Below the pieces are notes generated by a model, which searched no databases, had not been told where the DNA came from, and worked only from the letters and a program-made list of their open reading frames with translations. From UBA2387 sp019454665 (GTDB lineage Bacteria > Armatimonadota > Fimbriimonadia > Fimbriimonadales > Fimbriimonadaceae), in NCBI GenBank assembly GCA_045862995.1, contig BTVX01000005.1, positions 1-64,000 on the forward strand: a DNA stretch of 64,000 nucleotides, read 5' to 3'. Shown here one piece after another: positions 16,998 through 25,831 of the stretch. A program made the position numbers and the translations under genes. Position 1 is the first letter of the stretch, and each line of letters opens with the position of its first letter.

Positions 16998-19900
16998 ATG
17001 TCGAAGTGGAAATCTGAGCAGAGAGGGTTCGGTCTTGGGAGCATCCCGTGGTTCCGGTCGGTCACGATCGCGGTAGGGATTCTGGGTGCCGGTGCGGCGA
17101 TCATCGGCGCGTGGCGGGCGCCAGCGCCCCCTGTGCTCGATCCCATCGGGCCCCAATCCGGCGACGAACTGACGCTGATCACCTTCACTGCCACGGCGTC
17201 CGACCCGGACCTGGACAGCTTCACCTTCTCGCTCTCGGGCGAACCCGCCGGCGCGGCCATCAACCCGGTCACCGGCGAGTTCACGTGGACGCCGAGCGAA
17301 GCCCAGGACGGCGTGTTCATGTTCGACGTGGTCGTGACCGACAACGGAACGGGGTTGCTGTCCGACAGCGAAACGGTGACGTTCACCGTCGCCGAAGTGA
17401 ACGAACCCCCCGTGCTCGACCCGATCGGGCCGCAAGCGGGCAACGAACAGACCCTCTTCACCTTCACTGCGACGGCGAGCGACACCGACACCGTCAACCC
17501 CGGCGCAGTCCCGAACACCCTCACCTTCTCGCTCTCGGGCGAACCCGCCGGCGCGGCCATCAACCCGGTCACCGGCGAGTTCACGTGGACGCCGAGCGAA
17601 GCCCAGGACGGCGTGTTCATGTTCGACGTGGTCGTGACCGACAACGGAACGGGGTTGCTGTCCGACAGCGAAACGGTGACGTTCACCGTCGCCGAAGTGA
17701 ACGAACCCCCCGTGCTCGACCCGATCGGGCCGCAAGCGGGCAACGAACAGACCCTCTTCACCTTCACTGCGACGGCGAGCGACACCGACACCGTCAACCC
17801 CGGCGCAGTCCCGAACACCCTCACCTTCTCGCTCTCGGGCGAACCCGCCGGCGCGGCCATCAACCCGGTCACCGGCGAGTTCACGTGGACGCCGAGCGAA
17901 GCCCAGGACGGCGTGTTCATGTTCGACGTGGTCGTGACCGACAACGGAACGGGGTTGCTGTCCGACAGCGAAACGGTCACGTTCACCGTCGCCGAAGTGA
18001 ACGAACCCCCCGTCCTCGACCCGATCAGCGACAAAGCGGTCTTTGAGGCGAACGCCCAGGCAATGGTTCCGGTGACCGTCAGTTTCACCGCGACGGCGAC
18101 CGATCCGGACTTCGTCAACCCGGGCGCGACGCCCAACACGTTGACCTTCTCGCTCGATGCGACGTCCCTCGGCAAGGGCATGACGATCAACCCGACAACG
18201 GGTGAGTTCTTGTGGAGCCCGACCGAGATGCAGGATGGGACGCACACCGTTACGGTGACCGTCACGGACGACGGCGCGCCTGCGCTCGACGACAGCCAAA
18301 CGTTCGACATCGTGGTGAGCGAAGTCAACGAACCCCCGGTCGTCACCTACACCCTCAACATTCCCTTCATGGGCTGGGGCCAAGCGGCTTGGGCGACGGT
18401 CACGGTGACGGACCCTGACTTCGTACTGGGCGTCCCCAACACGATCACGCTTTCCCTCCTTCCGAACCCCGACGCCGACCTCACGCAGACTTCGAACACC
18501 GAAGGCTACTTGGTCATCGCGCCCAAGATGTCGGATGGAACGGGTGCCCGCAGCGTGTCGGTGACGGCCACCGACAACGGGGTGCCCTCGATGTTCGACA
18601 CGGAGGTTCAGGCCTACTCGGTCTTCGAAAGCAAGGGTGGAAGCAACTGGGGCGGCCACGCGGGCAAGATCGCCGGAATTGACCTTCATCCGTTCGGCGC
18701 GACCGCCTTGGCAACGGGTTCGCGCGACGGTACGGGCAAATCGTGGCATCCGTTCACCGCCGAGCACCTGATGCACAAGACGCTTGTGGGCCACAACGGT
18801 CCGCTCACCGGCGTCGCCCACCTCGGTACCGTCGTTGCCTCGGGCAGCGAGGACGGCGCGATCCACTACTACGATCCCGCAACGGGAGCGTTGCTCGGTA
18901 CGGCGCCCGGCCATGCAGGCGGCGTCAATGCGATGTCCCGCAACGCACCGGCATCCTTCGCCTTTGCGACCGGCGGTCAGGATTGGTCGGTCAAGACCTG
19001 GACGGCCCTGGCGCCGGCCCCGACCCACATCTATCTGGGACACACCGACCGCGTGACGGCCGTCGCCATGTCCGTCAACCGGGTGTTCTCCGGCTCTCGC
19101 GACAAGACCGTTCGCATCTGGGAGAGCGGCGCGTTGCTTCAGACCATCACCCACCACACGGGCGAGATTCTCGCCGTCGCCTCGACCACCGATGGCCTGG
19201 GCGATTATTGGCACGCCAGTTCCAGCCGAGATCGCACGTGCAAGCTGTACAAGAACGGCGTACTCGTGGGCTCCGTTGCCACGGGTGGCCGTCTGGTGAC
19301 CGCCCTGGCCTATCACCATGGCCTTGGCGCAACCCTTCTGGCGGTGGGCTACGAGGATGGAACGCTGGAACTCGTTCATCGCGAAACGGGCGCCCTTGAT
19401 TCCACCTTCGCAGACGCGGCCGGCACGATCAGCGCCATGACCTGGACCGATCCGTTCCTTTACACGGCCGACTCCAAGAACCAGCTGCGCCGGTATATCA
19501 ACCCGGGCGGAGGCTGGGTGCTCAACGCGGTGGTCTCGGCTCACGGCGACTACGTCACCAACGCCCATTCCACGCTGACCGTGCCCGGGTTCTTCACCAC
19601 GGGTTCGTGGGACGGAAAAGCCAAACTGCGCGACTCCGTGGCCCATACGACGGTCGAGACTGTGGACCATGGCGGGCCGCTGGTCAACGCCCACTTCACC
19701 ACGGGTGGTGGCGAAGTCTTCAAGACGGTCGGCCGCGACAACGTGATCAAGTTCTGGGACGGCTTCCCTCTTGGTGTGGTCGGAACGTCCACCAGCACGA
19801 CACCGATCTGGAGTTCGGGCTCCTATGGCGGAAGCGTGCTCGTCGGTGGTCAAGACGGCACCATTCAGGCTCACCACGCCTTCGGCCCTCCCTCGATCAC

Positions 19901-20867
19901 ATGGGTTCATGGTGTGCCAGTCACAGCCGTGGAAGCCGGTTGGACGTCGCACCCGTTCCGCTTCGCCTCGGGCGGCTCGGACGGCACGGTCAAGGTCTGG
20001 GATGTGGGGCCCGTGCCCACCCACTCCTACTCGGGCCACTTCACCTCGGCGGTCGGCCTCTCCTTTAGCGGCAACAACCGCCGGCTGGCGGTGGCTGCCG
20101 GCGGCGTGTACGTCTACGACCTGGATGCGGATACGCTCCTCATGTCGGCGATCGGCGCCACGGGCATCACGCGAGTCGCGATGAACCCCAACGGCGAGAC
20201 CGTGGCGGTCATCGCACACCCCGGCTACCTGCGGGTGTACCGCGTGTTCGATGGCGCTATCGTCTACGACCACATGCTCAGCGACCCGGCGTTCCAAGAC
20301 AAGTGGCCGTTGCTGACCGACATCGAGTGGACCGCCGACGGCACGGCGCTCATCATGACGCGGCAAGACGGTTCGATCTCCTCGGTCGAGTTCGGGTTCA
20401 TCCAACCGCCCGCGCCGATCTCCATGTTCTCCGCGCCGGTCGTGTTGCGCGACTATCTGGGCGACATGCCGGAATCGGTCGTCGTCACGGTGCTCAACGC
20501 GGAGACGGGTCGCCAAGTCCTCACCGAAACCGTCGGTCTGGACAACAACAACCGCGTACGACTCCAGTGGGAGGGCCGAGGCAAATTCGAGGCCTACCTC
20601 AAACACGGTACGTTCTTGACCCGCAAGGTCAAGTTCGACCTGACCGAACGCAACGAGAGCACACTCGTTTTCGACCTGCACAACGGCGATGCCAACGGGG
20701 ATGACTCGATCAACCTCGCCGACTTCTTCATCGTTCGACGCAGCTTCGGCTCCAGCCAGGGCCAGGCGGCGTTCGACCCGCGCGGCGACCTCAACAAGGA
20801 CGGCCGCGTGGACGTCAAGGACTTCATCATCCTGCGGCGCCACTTCGGCAAGCAAGGGGACCGCTAG
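16998..20867 (+). CDS. Giant secreted protein: Ig-like repeats, WD40 propeller, dockerin-type EF-hand pair
   Basis: A 1289-residue protein. A hydrophobic segment at ~22-40 (VTIAVGILGAGAAIIGAW) could be signal or anchor. Residues ~42-545 hold five cadherin/He_PIG-type Ig-like domains (PPVLDPIGP, GEFTWTPSEAQDG, VNEPPV), three nearly identical. Residues ~550-1130 are WD40-like repeats (GSRDKTVRIW, GSEDGAIHYY, GGSDGTVKVWD) forming one or two propellers. The last ~64 residues carry two calcium-loop repeats (GDANGDDSINLADFF and GDLNKDGRVDVKDFI) as in type I dockerins. It is likely exported and used for surface interaction; the dockerin-like end need not imply a cellulosome. An AAGGTG ribosome site lies 7 bases before the ATG. 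Confidence 0.85.
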   Translation: MSKWKSEQRGFGLGSIPWFRSVTIAVGILGAGAAIIGAWRAPAPPVLDPIGPQSGDELTLITFTATASDPDLDSFTFSLSGEPAGAAINPVTGEFTWTPSEAQDGVFMFDVVVTDNGTGLLSDSETVTFTVAEVNEPPVLDPIGPQAGNEQTLFTFTATASDTDTVNPGAVPNTLTFSLSGEPAGAAINPVTGEFTWTPSEAQDGVFMFDVVVTDNGTGLLSDSETVTFTVAEVNEPPVLDPIGPQAGNEQTLFTFTATASDTDTVNPGAVPNTLTFSLSGEPAGAAINPVTGEFTWTPSEAQDGVFMFDVVVTDNGTGLLSDSETVTFTVAEVNEPPVLDPISDKAVFEANAQAMVPVTVSFTATATDPDFVNPGATPNTLTFSLDATSLGKGMTINPTTGEFLWSPTEMQDGTHTVTVTVTDDGAPALDDSQTFDIVVSEVNEPPVVTYTLNIPFMGWGQAAWATVTVTDPDFVLGVPNTITLSLLPNPDADLTQTSNTEGYLVIAPKMSDGTGARSVSVTATDNGVPSMFDTEVQAYSVFESKGGSNWGGHAGKIAGIDLHPFGATALATGSRDGTGKSWHPFTAEHLMHKTLVGHNGPLTGVAHLGTVVASGSEDGAIHYYDPATGALLGTAPGHAGGVNAMSRNAPASFAFATGGQDWSVKTWTALAPAPTHIYLGHTDRVTAVAMSVNRVFSGSRDKTVRIWESGALLQTITHHTGEILAVASTTDGLGDYWHASSSRDRTCKLYKNGVLVGSVATGGRLVTALAYHHGLGATLLAVGYEDGTLELVHRETGALDSTFADAAGTISAMTWTDPFLYTADSKNQLRRYINPGGGWVLNAVVSAHGDYVTNAHSTLTVPGFFTTGSWDGKAKLRDSVAHTTVETVDHGGPLVNAHFTTGGGEVFKTVGRDNVIKFWDGFPLGVVGTSTSTTPIWSSGSYGGSVLVGGQDGTIQAHHAFGPPSITWVHGVPVTAVEAGWTSHPFRFASGGSDGTVKVWDVGPVPTHSYSGHFTSAVGLSFSGNNRRLAVAAGGVYVYDLDADTLLMSAIGATGITRVAMNPNGETVAVIAHPGYLRVYRVFDGAIVYDHMLSDPAFQDKWPLLTDIEWTADGTALIMTRQDGSISSVEFGFIQPPAPISMFSAPVVLRDYLGDMPESVVVTVLNAETGRQVLTETVGLDNNNRVRLQWEGRGKFEAYLKHGTFLTRKVKFDLTERNESTLVFDLHNGDANGDDSINLADFFIVRRSFGSSQGQAAFDPRGDLNKDGRVDVKDFIILRRHFGKQGDR
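17218..18000 (+). repeat. Near-identical 300-bp in-frame tandem repeat
   Basis: Each 300-bp unit encodes one Ig-like domain of 100 residues. The stretch 17221-17677 is identical to 17521-17977; the first difference is G at 17678 against C at 17978. Such identity implies recent duplication or gene conversion, and it is also a place where short-read assembly may collapse copy number. Confidence 0.95.
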
Positions 20868-20887
20868 ACTCGCACAAGGAACCCATC

Positions 20888-21487
20888 ATGAAACGCATCG
20901 CAACGCTTCTGGGAATCACGGCCTTCGCAGCCGTCGGCTTGGCCCAGCCGCTCGGTGGCCGCGTGTTCACCTACACCGTGGACAGCGACTACGCCGGTCA
21001 CTACCACGGCCTGGTCAACATCATCTACTTCGGCATGCCCACGACGACCTACGTGAACCCGTATCTTTACGTGAACGGCTTCATGTCCGCCGTCTTCACC
21101 GTGGATGGCTGGGGCTCCGGTTGGCATCAGGGCTCGACCGAGATCACCATCTACCACAACGAGCAGTTGGGGATTGACTTCCAGAACTTCGGCGACCTCA
21201 CCAAGGTCCCGGGATCCGGGCCCAGCGGCCCCTTGACCAACCTCAACATCCCCGCCCTCTACCGGGCGATCGCCTACGACTATGCCAACCTGCCGATGGC
21301 ACTCGGGTTGCCCGTACTCGCCAACGGCGTCACGTTCAACAACGCGTGGAGCAACTTCACGTGGGCGTTCCCCCTCTACACGGGCGGCAAGATGAAAATC
21401 GTCCTCGATCGCCGGATTGACGTGGCCCCCGACCACGGCCCGGGAACCTACGTGAACCCCGGCGAGCTGATCCTGATCCGATTCTAA
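20888..21487 (+). CDS. Secreted hypothetical protein
   Basis: A 199-residue protein with a clear signal peptide (MKRIATLLGITAFAAVGLAQP) and an AAGGAA ribosome site 7 bases upstream. The mature part is rich in Tyr, Asn and Gly (YVNPYLYVNG, YTGGKMKIVLD) and likely beta-structured. No family is recognised. It begins 20 bases after the giant Ig/WD40 gene and ends in a strong terminator, so the two form a likely two-gene operon and this protein may be a partner or extracellular companion. Confidence 0.7.
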   Translation: MKRIATLLGITAFAAVGLAQPLGGRVFTYTVDSDYAGHYHGLVNIIYFGMPTTTYVNPYLYVNGFMSAVFTVDGWGSGWHQGSTEITIYHNEQLGIDFQNFGDLTKVPGSGPSGPLTNLNIPALYRAIAYDYANLPMALGLPVLANGVTFNNAWSNFTWAFPLYTGGKMKIVLDRRIDVAPDHGPGTYVNPGELILIRF

Positions 21488-21516
21488 GTCCGCAATCTCG
21501 AAGAGCGAGTGATCCG

Positions 21517-21546
21517 AGCGGGGGCCGCAAGCCCCCGCTTGTTTTT
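21517..21546 (+). terminator. Intrinsic terminator
   Basis: AGCGGGGGC and GCCCCCGCT pair (9 bp, 5-base loop), followed by TTGTTTTT. It ends the Ig/WD40 operon. Confidence 0.9.
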
Positions 21547-21551
21547 CTGTC

Positions 21552-21581
21552 TGTACATTCTCGGCCCGCATCCGTTATGAT
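21552..21581 (+). promoter_or_regulatory. Putative promoter of the pseudopilin gene
   Basis: -10 TATGAT at 21576-21581 with a weak -35 TGTACA at 21552-21557 (18-base spacer), just after the terminator. This gives a short leader before ATG 21605. Confidence 0.45.
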
Positions 21582-21604
21582 AGTAGGGCTTGAGGCTCCA
21601 TCCT

Positions 21605-22618
21605 ATGAAACGCGCCTTTACCCTCATCGAACTCCTCGTGGTGATCGCCATCATCGCGATTCTGGCTGCGATGCTCTTCCCCGTCTATGCACAGGCCAAA
21701 ACAGCCGCGCAAAAGACCACCGTCATCTCCAACACCAAGCAGGCGGGCACCGCCATGCTGATGTACCTCTCCGACAATGACGACGCCTTCCCTTCGATGC
21801 ACGCCATTGACCCGATCACGAACACGGTGGTCAGCGGTCCGGTGTCGGCGAGCGGGCTGGGGCCTTATCGTCTGTGGTCCATCCCCGCCGGTTGGGGCGT
21901 CAATGCGGCGGCCCGACAGGCCGACGAAGTCGCGTTCCACAACGCCATCCACCCCTACACCAAGAGCTTCGACATCTACGGAGGAGCAGGGCTGAACCTT
22001 TACACCGCAGGCTTCAACTACGCCACGGCGCCCGCCAACTTGCCCATCGTGGCCCTCTCGGGGAACGGTCTGCTCCACCTGTGGAACGCGGGCGCGATCG
22101 CGACGCCAAGCAAGCTCCCCATGATGTGGTTTGGCAACGGCAAGGAAGCCTACCGCGGCTATGGCTACACGTCGCCCTACCTCCGCTGCACGTTCGTGGG
22201 GACCGCCTCCAGCCCAGCACCGCCTTGCCGATTCAACCCGTCGGGAGCCGTTCAAGCCGGTCTGACCGCCCGGTCCCGCGAGGACACCTACGAGTTCACG
22301 TTCGTGCCGGCCAACGACACGGTCCGGGCGTTCCAAAACGGGAACATCTATGTGTCGGCGGACTCTTCCGCACGATTCAAACGCATGGGGTCGGACACCT
22401 CGACGCCCTCGGGAGCGTTCGTGACTTCCATTGACGAACCGGGATACACCTATGGCGGACCGCCTGCCGAGCCAAGCTATCCCGCGGGACACGTCATCTC
22501 GCCGATGCGCTGCGTCAGCGCCCCGGGGTCGCCTCACTACATGAGCATGTTCCGACCGGACTCGACCTTCGCCTACCAGTACGGCACCACGGGGACGAAC
22601 GCGCTATGCTTCCCGTAA
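21605..22618 (+). CDS. Type II secretion/type IV pilin-like protein (pseudopilin with H-x9-DG-like body)
   Basis: A 337-residue protein starting MKRAFTLIELLVVIAIIAIL, a class III prepilin leader: a short basic peptide, then Phe+1 and Glu+5 (FTLIE) before the hydrophobic helix; the residue before the cleavage site is Ala rather than Gly. The following AMLFPVYAQAKTAAQK helix is characteristic of a large paralogous group in Armatimonadota and Planctomycetes. The body is probably a secreted beta-rich globular domain. In those phyla such genes are present in many copies and their role in surface fibres or secretion is poorly defined. ATG 21605 is preferred over an upstream TTG. Confidence 0.9.
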   Translation: MKRAFTLIELLVVIAIIAILAAMLFPVYAQAKTAAQKTTVISNTKQAGTAMLMYLSDNDDAFPSMHAIDPITNTVVSGPVSASGLGPYRLWSIPAGWGVNAAARQADEVAFHNAIHPYTKSFDIYGGAGLNLYTAGFNYATAPANLPIVALSGNGLLHLWNAGAIATPSKLPMMWFGNGKEAYRGYGYTSPYLRCTFVGTASSPAPPCRFNPSGAVQAGLTARSREDTYEFTFVPANDTVRAFQNGNIYVSADSSARFKRMGSDTSTPSGAFVTSIDEPGYTYGGPPAEPSYPAGHVISPMRCVSAPGSPHYMSMFRPDSTFAYQYGTTGTNALCFP

Positions 22619-22785
22619 GACTGCTCCTGCCTGCTGCGCTGGCCGCTCTCCTCGTCGGCTGCGGAAACAGCGGCGGCAACGCCGCCGGGCCCGAAGCCGA
22701 CTCCGGCAAAACCTACACGGTCGAAGACGCCAACTCGGCCCAGCCGAAACGAGGCGCCGCGATCAACGAAGACGAATCGCGCTAG
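22606..22785 (+). CDS. Small lipoprotein (59 aa)
   Basis: A short gene that starts ATG inside the last codons of the pseudopilin gene (13-base overlap in another frame). It encodes a basic start (MLPVRLLLPA), a hydrophobic stretch and the lipobox LVGC, with Cys19 as the lipid-modified residue, then a Gly/Asn/Glu-rich mature part ending NEDESR. It is likely translationally coupled to the pseudopilin and placed in the outer or inner membrane as a small accessory. No family is recognised. Confidence comes from the signal/lipobox pattern and the overlap. Confidence 0.7.
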   Translation: MLPVRLLLPAALAALLVGCGNSGGNAAGPEADSGKTYTVEDANSAQPKRGAAINEDESR

Positions 22786-22795
22786 CCTTGAACCA

Positions 22796-22827
22796 AGCGC
22801 ACCGGAACCACGAGGTTTCGGTGCGCT
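22796..22827 (+). other. Strong stem-loop abutting the start codon of the P1B ATPase
   Basis: AGCGCACCG (22796-22804) pairs with CGGTGCGCT (22819-22827), and AACC with GGTT inside it; the loop is ACGA. It ends exactly at the GTG start. It may terminate the pseudopilin operon without a U-tract, or control initiation of the ATPase. Confidence 0.65.
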
Positions 22828-24771
22828 GTGTCATCCTTGTACCAGGTGCGGTCTCGATTAGACCTTCAAACGGCCTTGACGGGCGCAGGCGGGGTTTTCC
22901 TCGTTCTGGCTCTGTTGGGACTGCACCCGGCCCTGCCCTACCTCTCGATCGCCGCCGGCTCGCTGTTCGCGATCAAAACGGCATGGGCATCCATCCGCGA
23001 ACGCAGCCTCGATGTCAACCTCTTGATGGTCCTCGCCGCCATCGGCGCCGTCGCGGTGGGCCGGGCGACCGATGCCGCCGTCCTGCTGTTCCTGTTCAGC
23101 CTCTCCAGCACGTTGGAATCTCTGGCGATGGCCCGGACCAAGTCGGCCATCGAAGGGCTGATCAAGCTCCGGCCGCTCGAGGCCACAGTCGTCCGGGATG
23201 CCGAGGACCTGCGCGTCCCCGTTGAGTCTGTCGCGTTGGGCGAACGTGTCCGGATCAGGCCGTTCGAGGCCGTCCCGCTCGATGGCGTGGTGCTCGAAGG
23301 CTCCACGTCGGTCAACGAAGCCACGCTCACAGGCGAGAGCGTCCCAGTGGCGAAAGGTCCCGGCGACAAGGTCCTGTCCGGGACCACCAACGTCGAAGGG
23401 TTGATCCTTGTCGAAGTCACCGGCGTGGTCGGCGACAGCACGCTCGACCGCATCGTCGAGCTGGTGGCCGAGGCCCAGGAGAACAAGGCCAGCGGCGAAC
23501 GGGTCAGCCAGTGGTTCGGGCAGCGGTACACCTTCTTTGTCGTCTTCGCGTCGCTGGCTTCCCTGCTGGCGCGCGCCGCGATGGGCTTTCCTTGGCCGGA
23601 GGCGTTCTATCAGGCCCTGACGCTGCTGGTCGCTCTTAGCCCGTGCGCCTTGGTCATCTCATCTCCGGCGTCTACCCTCTCGGCGCTCGCCTGGGCGGCG
23701 CGCAACGGCATCCTGGTCCGAGGGGGCGCGTACATCGAAGCCGCGGGAACCATTGACACCGTCGCGCTGGATAAGACGGGCACGCTGACTTCTGGACAGC
23801 CGGAACTCGTCGAGATCTGCGTCTGTCACCGAACCAATGCCTCCGAACACGAGCGGTGCGAGGCGTCGGCCGGCTGTTGGACGGGCTCTGGCCCCCTTTC
23901 GCAGGAGGCTGCGGCCCTCTTGCGGCTGGCATCGGGCGCCGAGCAATACAGCGACCACCCGATCGCCGACGCCATCGTGCGAGCGGCCAGGGCACAGGGG
24001 ATCGAAGTGCCCGAGGCCACGGCGACAGAGGTCATGCCAGGCTTGGGGGTCGCCGCCACGATCAATGGGCTGCGCGTCGAAATCGGCCAGGCCCGCTACT
24101 TCGACATGGAAGCCCTACCGCGGGCGTTTCGCGACGACGTGGCCGCCCTGCAAGCCAAGGGAATGACCGTGGCCCTCATGCGGGCCGGCGACCGATTGGC
24201 CGGGTTCGGGCTGGCCGACACCGTTCGGCCCGAAGCGAAGCAAGCGTTGAAGGCGCTGCGCGCCGCCGGAGTCAAGCACGTGGTGATGCTGACTGGGGAC
24301 AACCAGAACACAGCCCACGCCGTGGCCGCGCAGTTGGGCATCGAGGATTATCGGGCGGCCATGTTGCCCGAGGACAAGGCTCACGCCATTCAGGAACTCA
24401 TTGCGCAAGGCAAACGCGTGATGATGGTGGGCGATGGGATCAACGACGCTCCCGTGCTCAAGCGCGCCCATCTGGGAGTCGCGATGGGTGGCTTGGGCAG
24501 CGACGTTGCCCTGGAAGCCGCAGACGTCGTCCTGATGCGCGACCGGCTGACCGCGCTTGCCGAAGTCGTGCGATTGGGCCGCAGGGCCAGAGCCGTCATC
24601 ACATTCAACCTCGCCTTTGCGGGAGGCGTGATCGCGGTGCTGACGCTGGCTTCCTTGGTGGGCAAGTTGCCGCTGCCGGTCGCCGTGATCGGTCACGAAG
24701 GTTCGACCGTGATCGTCATCCTCAACGGGCTCCGGCTCCTTGCGGGGCCGGGACGACCGGCAACGAGCTGA
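22828..24771 (+). CDS. P1B-type heavy-metal-transporting ATPase (SPC subtype)
   Basis: A 647-residue membrane pump. TLTGES is the actuator motif, ALSPCALVISSP the ion-binding SPC of the central helix, DKTGTLTSG the phosphorylation site, HPIADAIV the HP motif, MLTGDNQ and VGDGINDAP the hinge. The last helices carry VIGHEGSTVIVILNG. SPC plus HEGST-type residues point to the P1B-4 group (Co/Zn/Cd/Fe export). There is no N-terminal HMA domain. An unusual Cys/His-rich insertion (CVCH, HERC, GCW) lies ~20 residues after DKTGT. The GTG start at 22828 is tentative because it directly follows a hairpin. Confidence 0.9.
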   Translation: MSSLYQVRSRLDLQTALTGAGGVFLVLALLGLHPALPYLSIAAGSLFAIKTAWASIRERSLDVNLLMVLAAIGAVAVGRATDAAVLLFLFSLSSTLESLAMARTKSAIEGLIKLRPLEATVVRDAEDLRVPVESVALGERVRIRPFEAVPLDGVVLEGSTSVNEATLTGESVPVAKGPGDKVLSGTTNVEGLILVEVTGVVGDSTLDRIVELVAEAQENKASGERVSQWFGQRYTFFVVFASLASLLARAAMGFPWPEAFYQALTLLVALSPCALVISSPASTLSALAWAARNGILVRGGAYIEAAGTIDTVALDKTGTLTSGQPELVEICVCHRTNASEHERCEASAGCWTGSGPLSQEAAALLRLASGAEQYSDHPIADAIVRAARAQGIEVPEATATEVMPGLGVAATINGLRVEIGQARYFDMEALPRAFRDDVAALQAKGMTVALMRAGDRLAGFGLADTVRPEAKQALKALRAAGVKHVVMLTGDNQNTAHAVAAQLGIEDYRAAMLPEDKAHAIQELIAQGKRVMMVGDGINDAPVLKRAHLGVAMGGLGSDVALEAADVVLMRDRLTALAEVVRLGRRARAVITFNLAFAGGVIAVLTLASLVGKLPLPVAVIGHEGSTVIVILNGLRLLAGPGRPATS

Positions 24772-24780
24772 TCTAGAGAG

Positions 24781-25254
24781 CTACATCCAGTGCATCGCGT
24801 CGTCGCCGTGGAGCAACTGCACGAAGTTGACCTGGCCGCTGTGATAGGCCATGTGGGCCGAAGCGTGAAGCAACAGGTCCGCCATGGTCATCTTCATGCC
24901 CCAGGGAGCGGTCACTTCCTTCAGCAGATCCTCCTCGGATGCCGACTCGATCCAGGAGGCGAGGTTGTTCACCGAATCCGAAACCGCGCCGCGCACGCCA
25001 TCGGTGTCCGCGCAGGAGGCCTCGTAGGCGCCCATCCGCTCGCCAAAAAAGGCCTGCATGTCCACGGACTCGCCCTTGGCCTGCGCCAAGAGGAGGTCGT
25101 TGAACACCGCGGTCTCGATGGCCACGGAGCGAGGCGAACGCGCCTTGCCGCCCGGAGAGTCGGTGGCCATCGCGCCAGGAACGTGCTGAAGATCTTTGTC
25201 GAGAAGGTAGCCCCAGGTTCGCACCTGACCGGCCACATGGGTCTTGAGTGACAT
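24781..25254 (-). CDS. DinB-like superfamily protein
   Basis: About 157 residues. The C-terminal HASAHMAYHSGQVNFV contains the His ligands of the DinB/YfiT four-helix bundle, with a likely upstream His in the TWGYLL/NDLLL helices not clearly identified. DinB-like proteins are metal-binding and often act as thiol (bacillithiol or mycothiol) transferases or hydrolases; the substrate is unknown. ATG 25254 is preferred over a start 27 bases upstream because TATACT lies 10 bases before it. It converges with the metal ATPase. Confidence 0.75.
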   Translation of the reverse strand: MSLKTHVAGQVRTWGYLLDKDLQHVPGAMATDSPGGKARSPRSVAIETAVFNDLLLAQAKGESVDMQAFFGERMGAYEASCADTDGVRGAVSDSVNNLASWIESASEEDLLKEVTAPWGMKMTMADLLLHASAHMAYHSGQVNFVQLLHGDDAMHWM

Positions 25255-25264
25255 AGCACCCGAT

Positions 25265-25270
25265 AGTATA
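25265..25270 (-). promoter_or_regulatory. Putative -10 element upstream of the DinB-like gene
   Basis: TATACT (minus strand), 10 bases before the ATG, giving a transcript with almost no leader. No -35 box was recognised. Confidence 0.4.
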
Positions 25271-25299
25271 CATTCGTCCACGTTGTTTGTGGGACCTTT

Positions 25300-25827
25300 T
25301 CAGCGCGTTTCTTGGAGAATCGCCCGGTACGCCACGATGCCCGCGCACATGGCCACGTTCATCGAGCGACCCTTGCCGAACATCGGAACATAGACCGCCG
25401 CAGCGCACTGCCGCAACAACGAGCCATAGACGCCGCCGCCCTCGTTGCCGAGCACCAGGCAGACCCGCTCGGGGAACTCGTACTCCAGGAACGGAATCGC
25501 GCCTTCCGCGACTTCGACGGCGACGAGCGTCCAGCCTTCTTCGCGCAAAGCAGTCCCCGCCTCCTCGTGGCCCGCGACGTGCCGAAACGGAATCCGGCGG
25601 TGGTGGCCGAGCGACGTGACGCCGATCATCGGGTCGGGCGGCAACGGCGTTCGACCCGTGCCCACGATGAGTTTCGCGCCGACGGCATCGGCGAGGCGGA
25701 ACACCGAACCCACGTTGTAGGCGTCCTCGAAGTCCTGAAGCAGGAACGCGATCTCGGCTTGGCTGGTCGGCCCGCCGCGGAACACCTTCCTGATGGCGGC
25801 CTTCTTGCGGACCTGTCGCCCTTCCAT
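25300..25827 (-). CDS. SpoU/TrmH family RNA 2'-O-methyltransferase
   Basis: A 175-residue SPOUT enzyme showing all three SpoU motifs: NVGSVFRLADA, LVLGNEGGGV and VYVPMFGKGRSMNVAMCAGIVAY, which form the trefoil knot binding S-adenosylmethionine. It is of minimal size, without the extra RNA-binding domain of some paralogues. The target (tRNA or rRNA ribose) cannot be told from sequence. It is encoded 5 bases after the stop of the small membrane protein, so these genes and perhaps tkt form one minus-strand transcription unit. Confidence 0.9.
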   Translation of the reverse strand: MEGRQVRKKAAIRKVFRGGPTSQAEIAFLLQDFEDAYNVGSVFRLADAVGAKLIVGTGRTPLPPDPMIGVTSLGHHRRIPFRHVAGHEEAGTALREEGWTLVAVEVAEGAIPFLEYEFPERVCLVLGNEGGGVYGSLLRQCAAAVYVPMFGKGRSMNVAMCAGIVAYRAILQETR

Positions 25828-25831
25828 GCGC

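Noticed and set aside
16995..20855. Long open frame antisense to the Ig/WD40/dockerin gene
   Set aside because: Its translation is His/Arg/Asp-rich without domains, and it only mirrors the 300-bp repeats.
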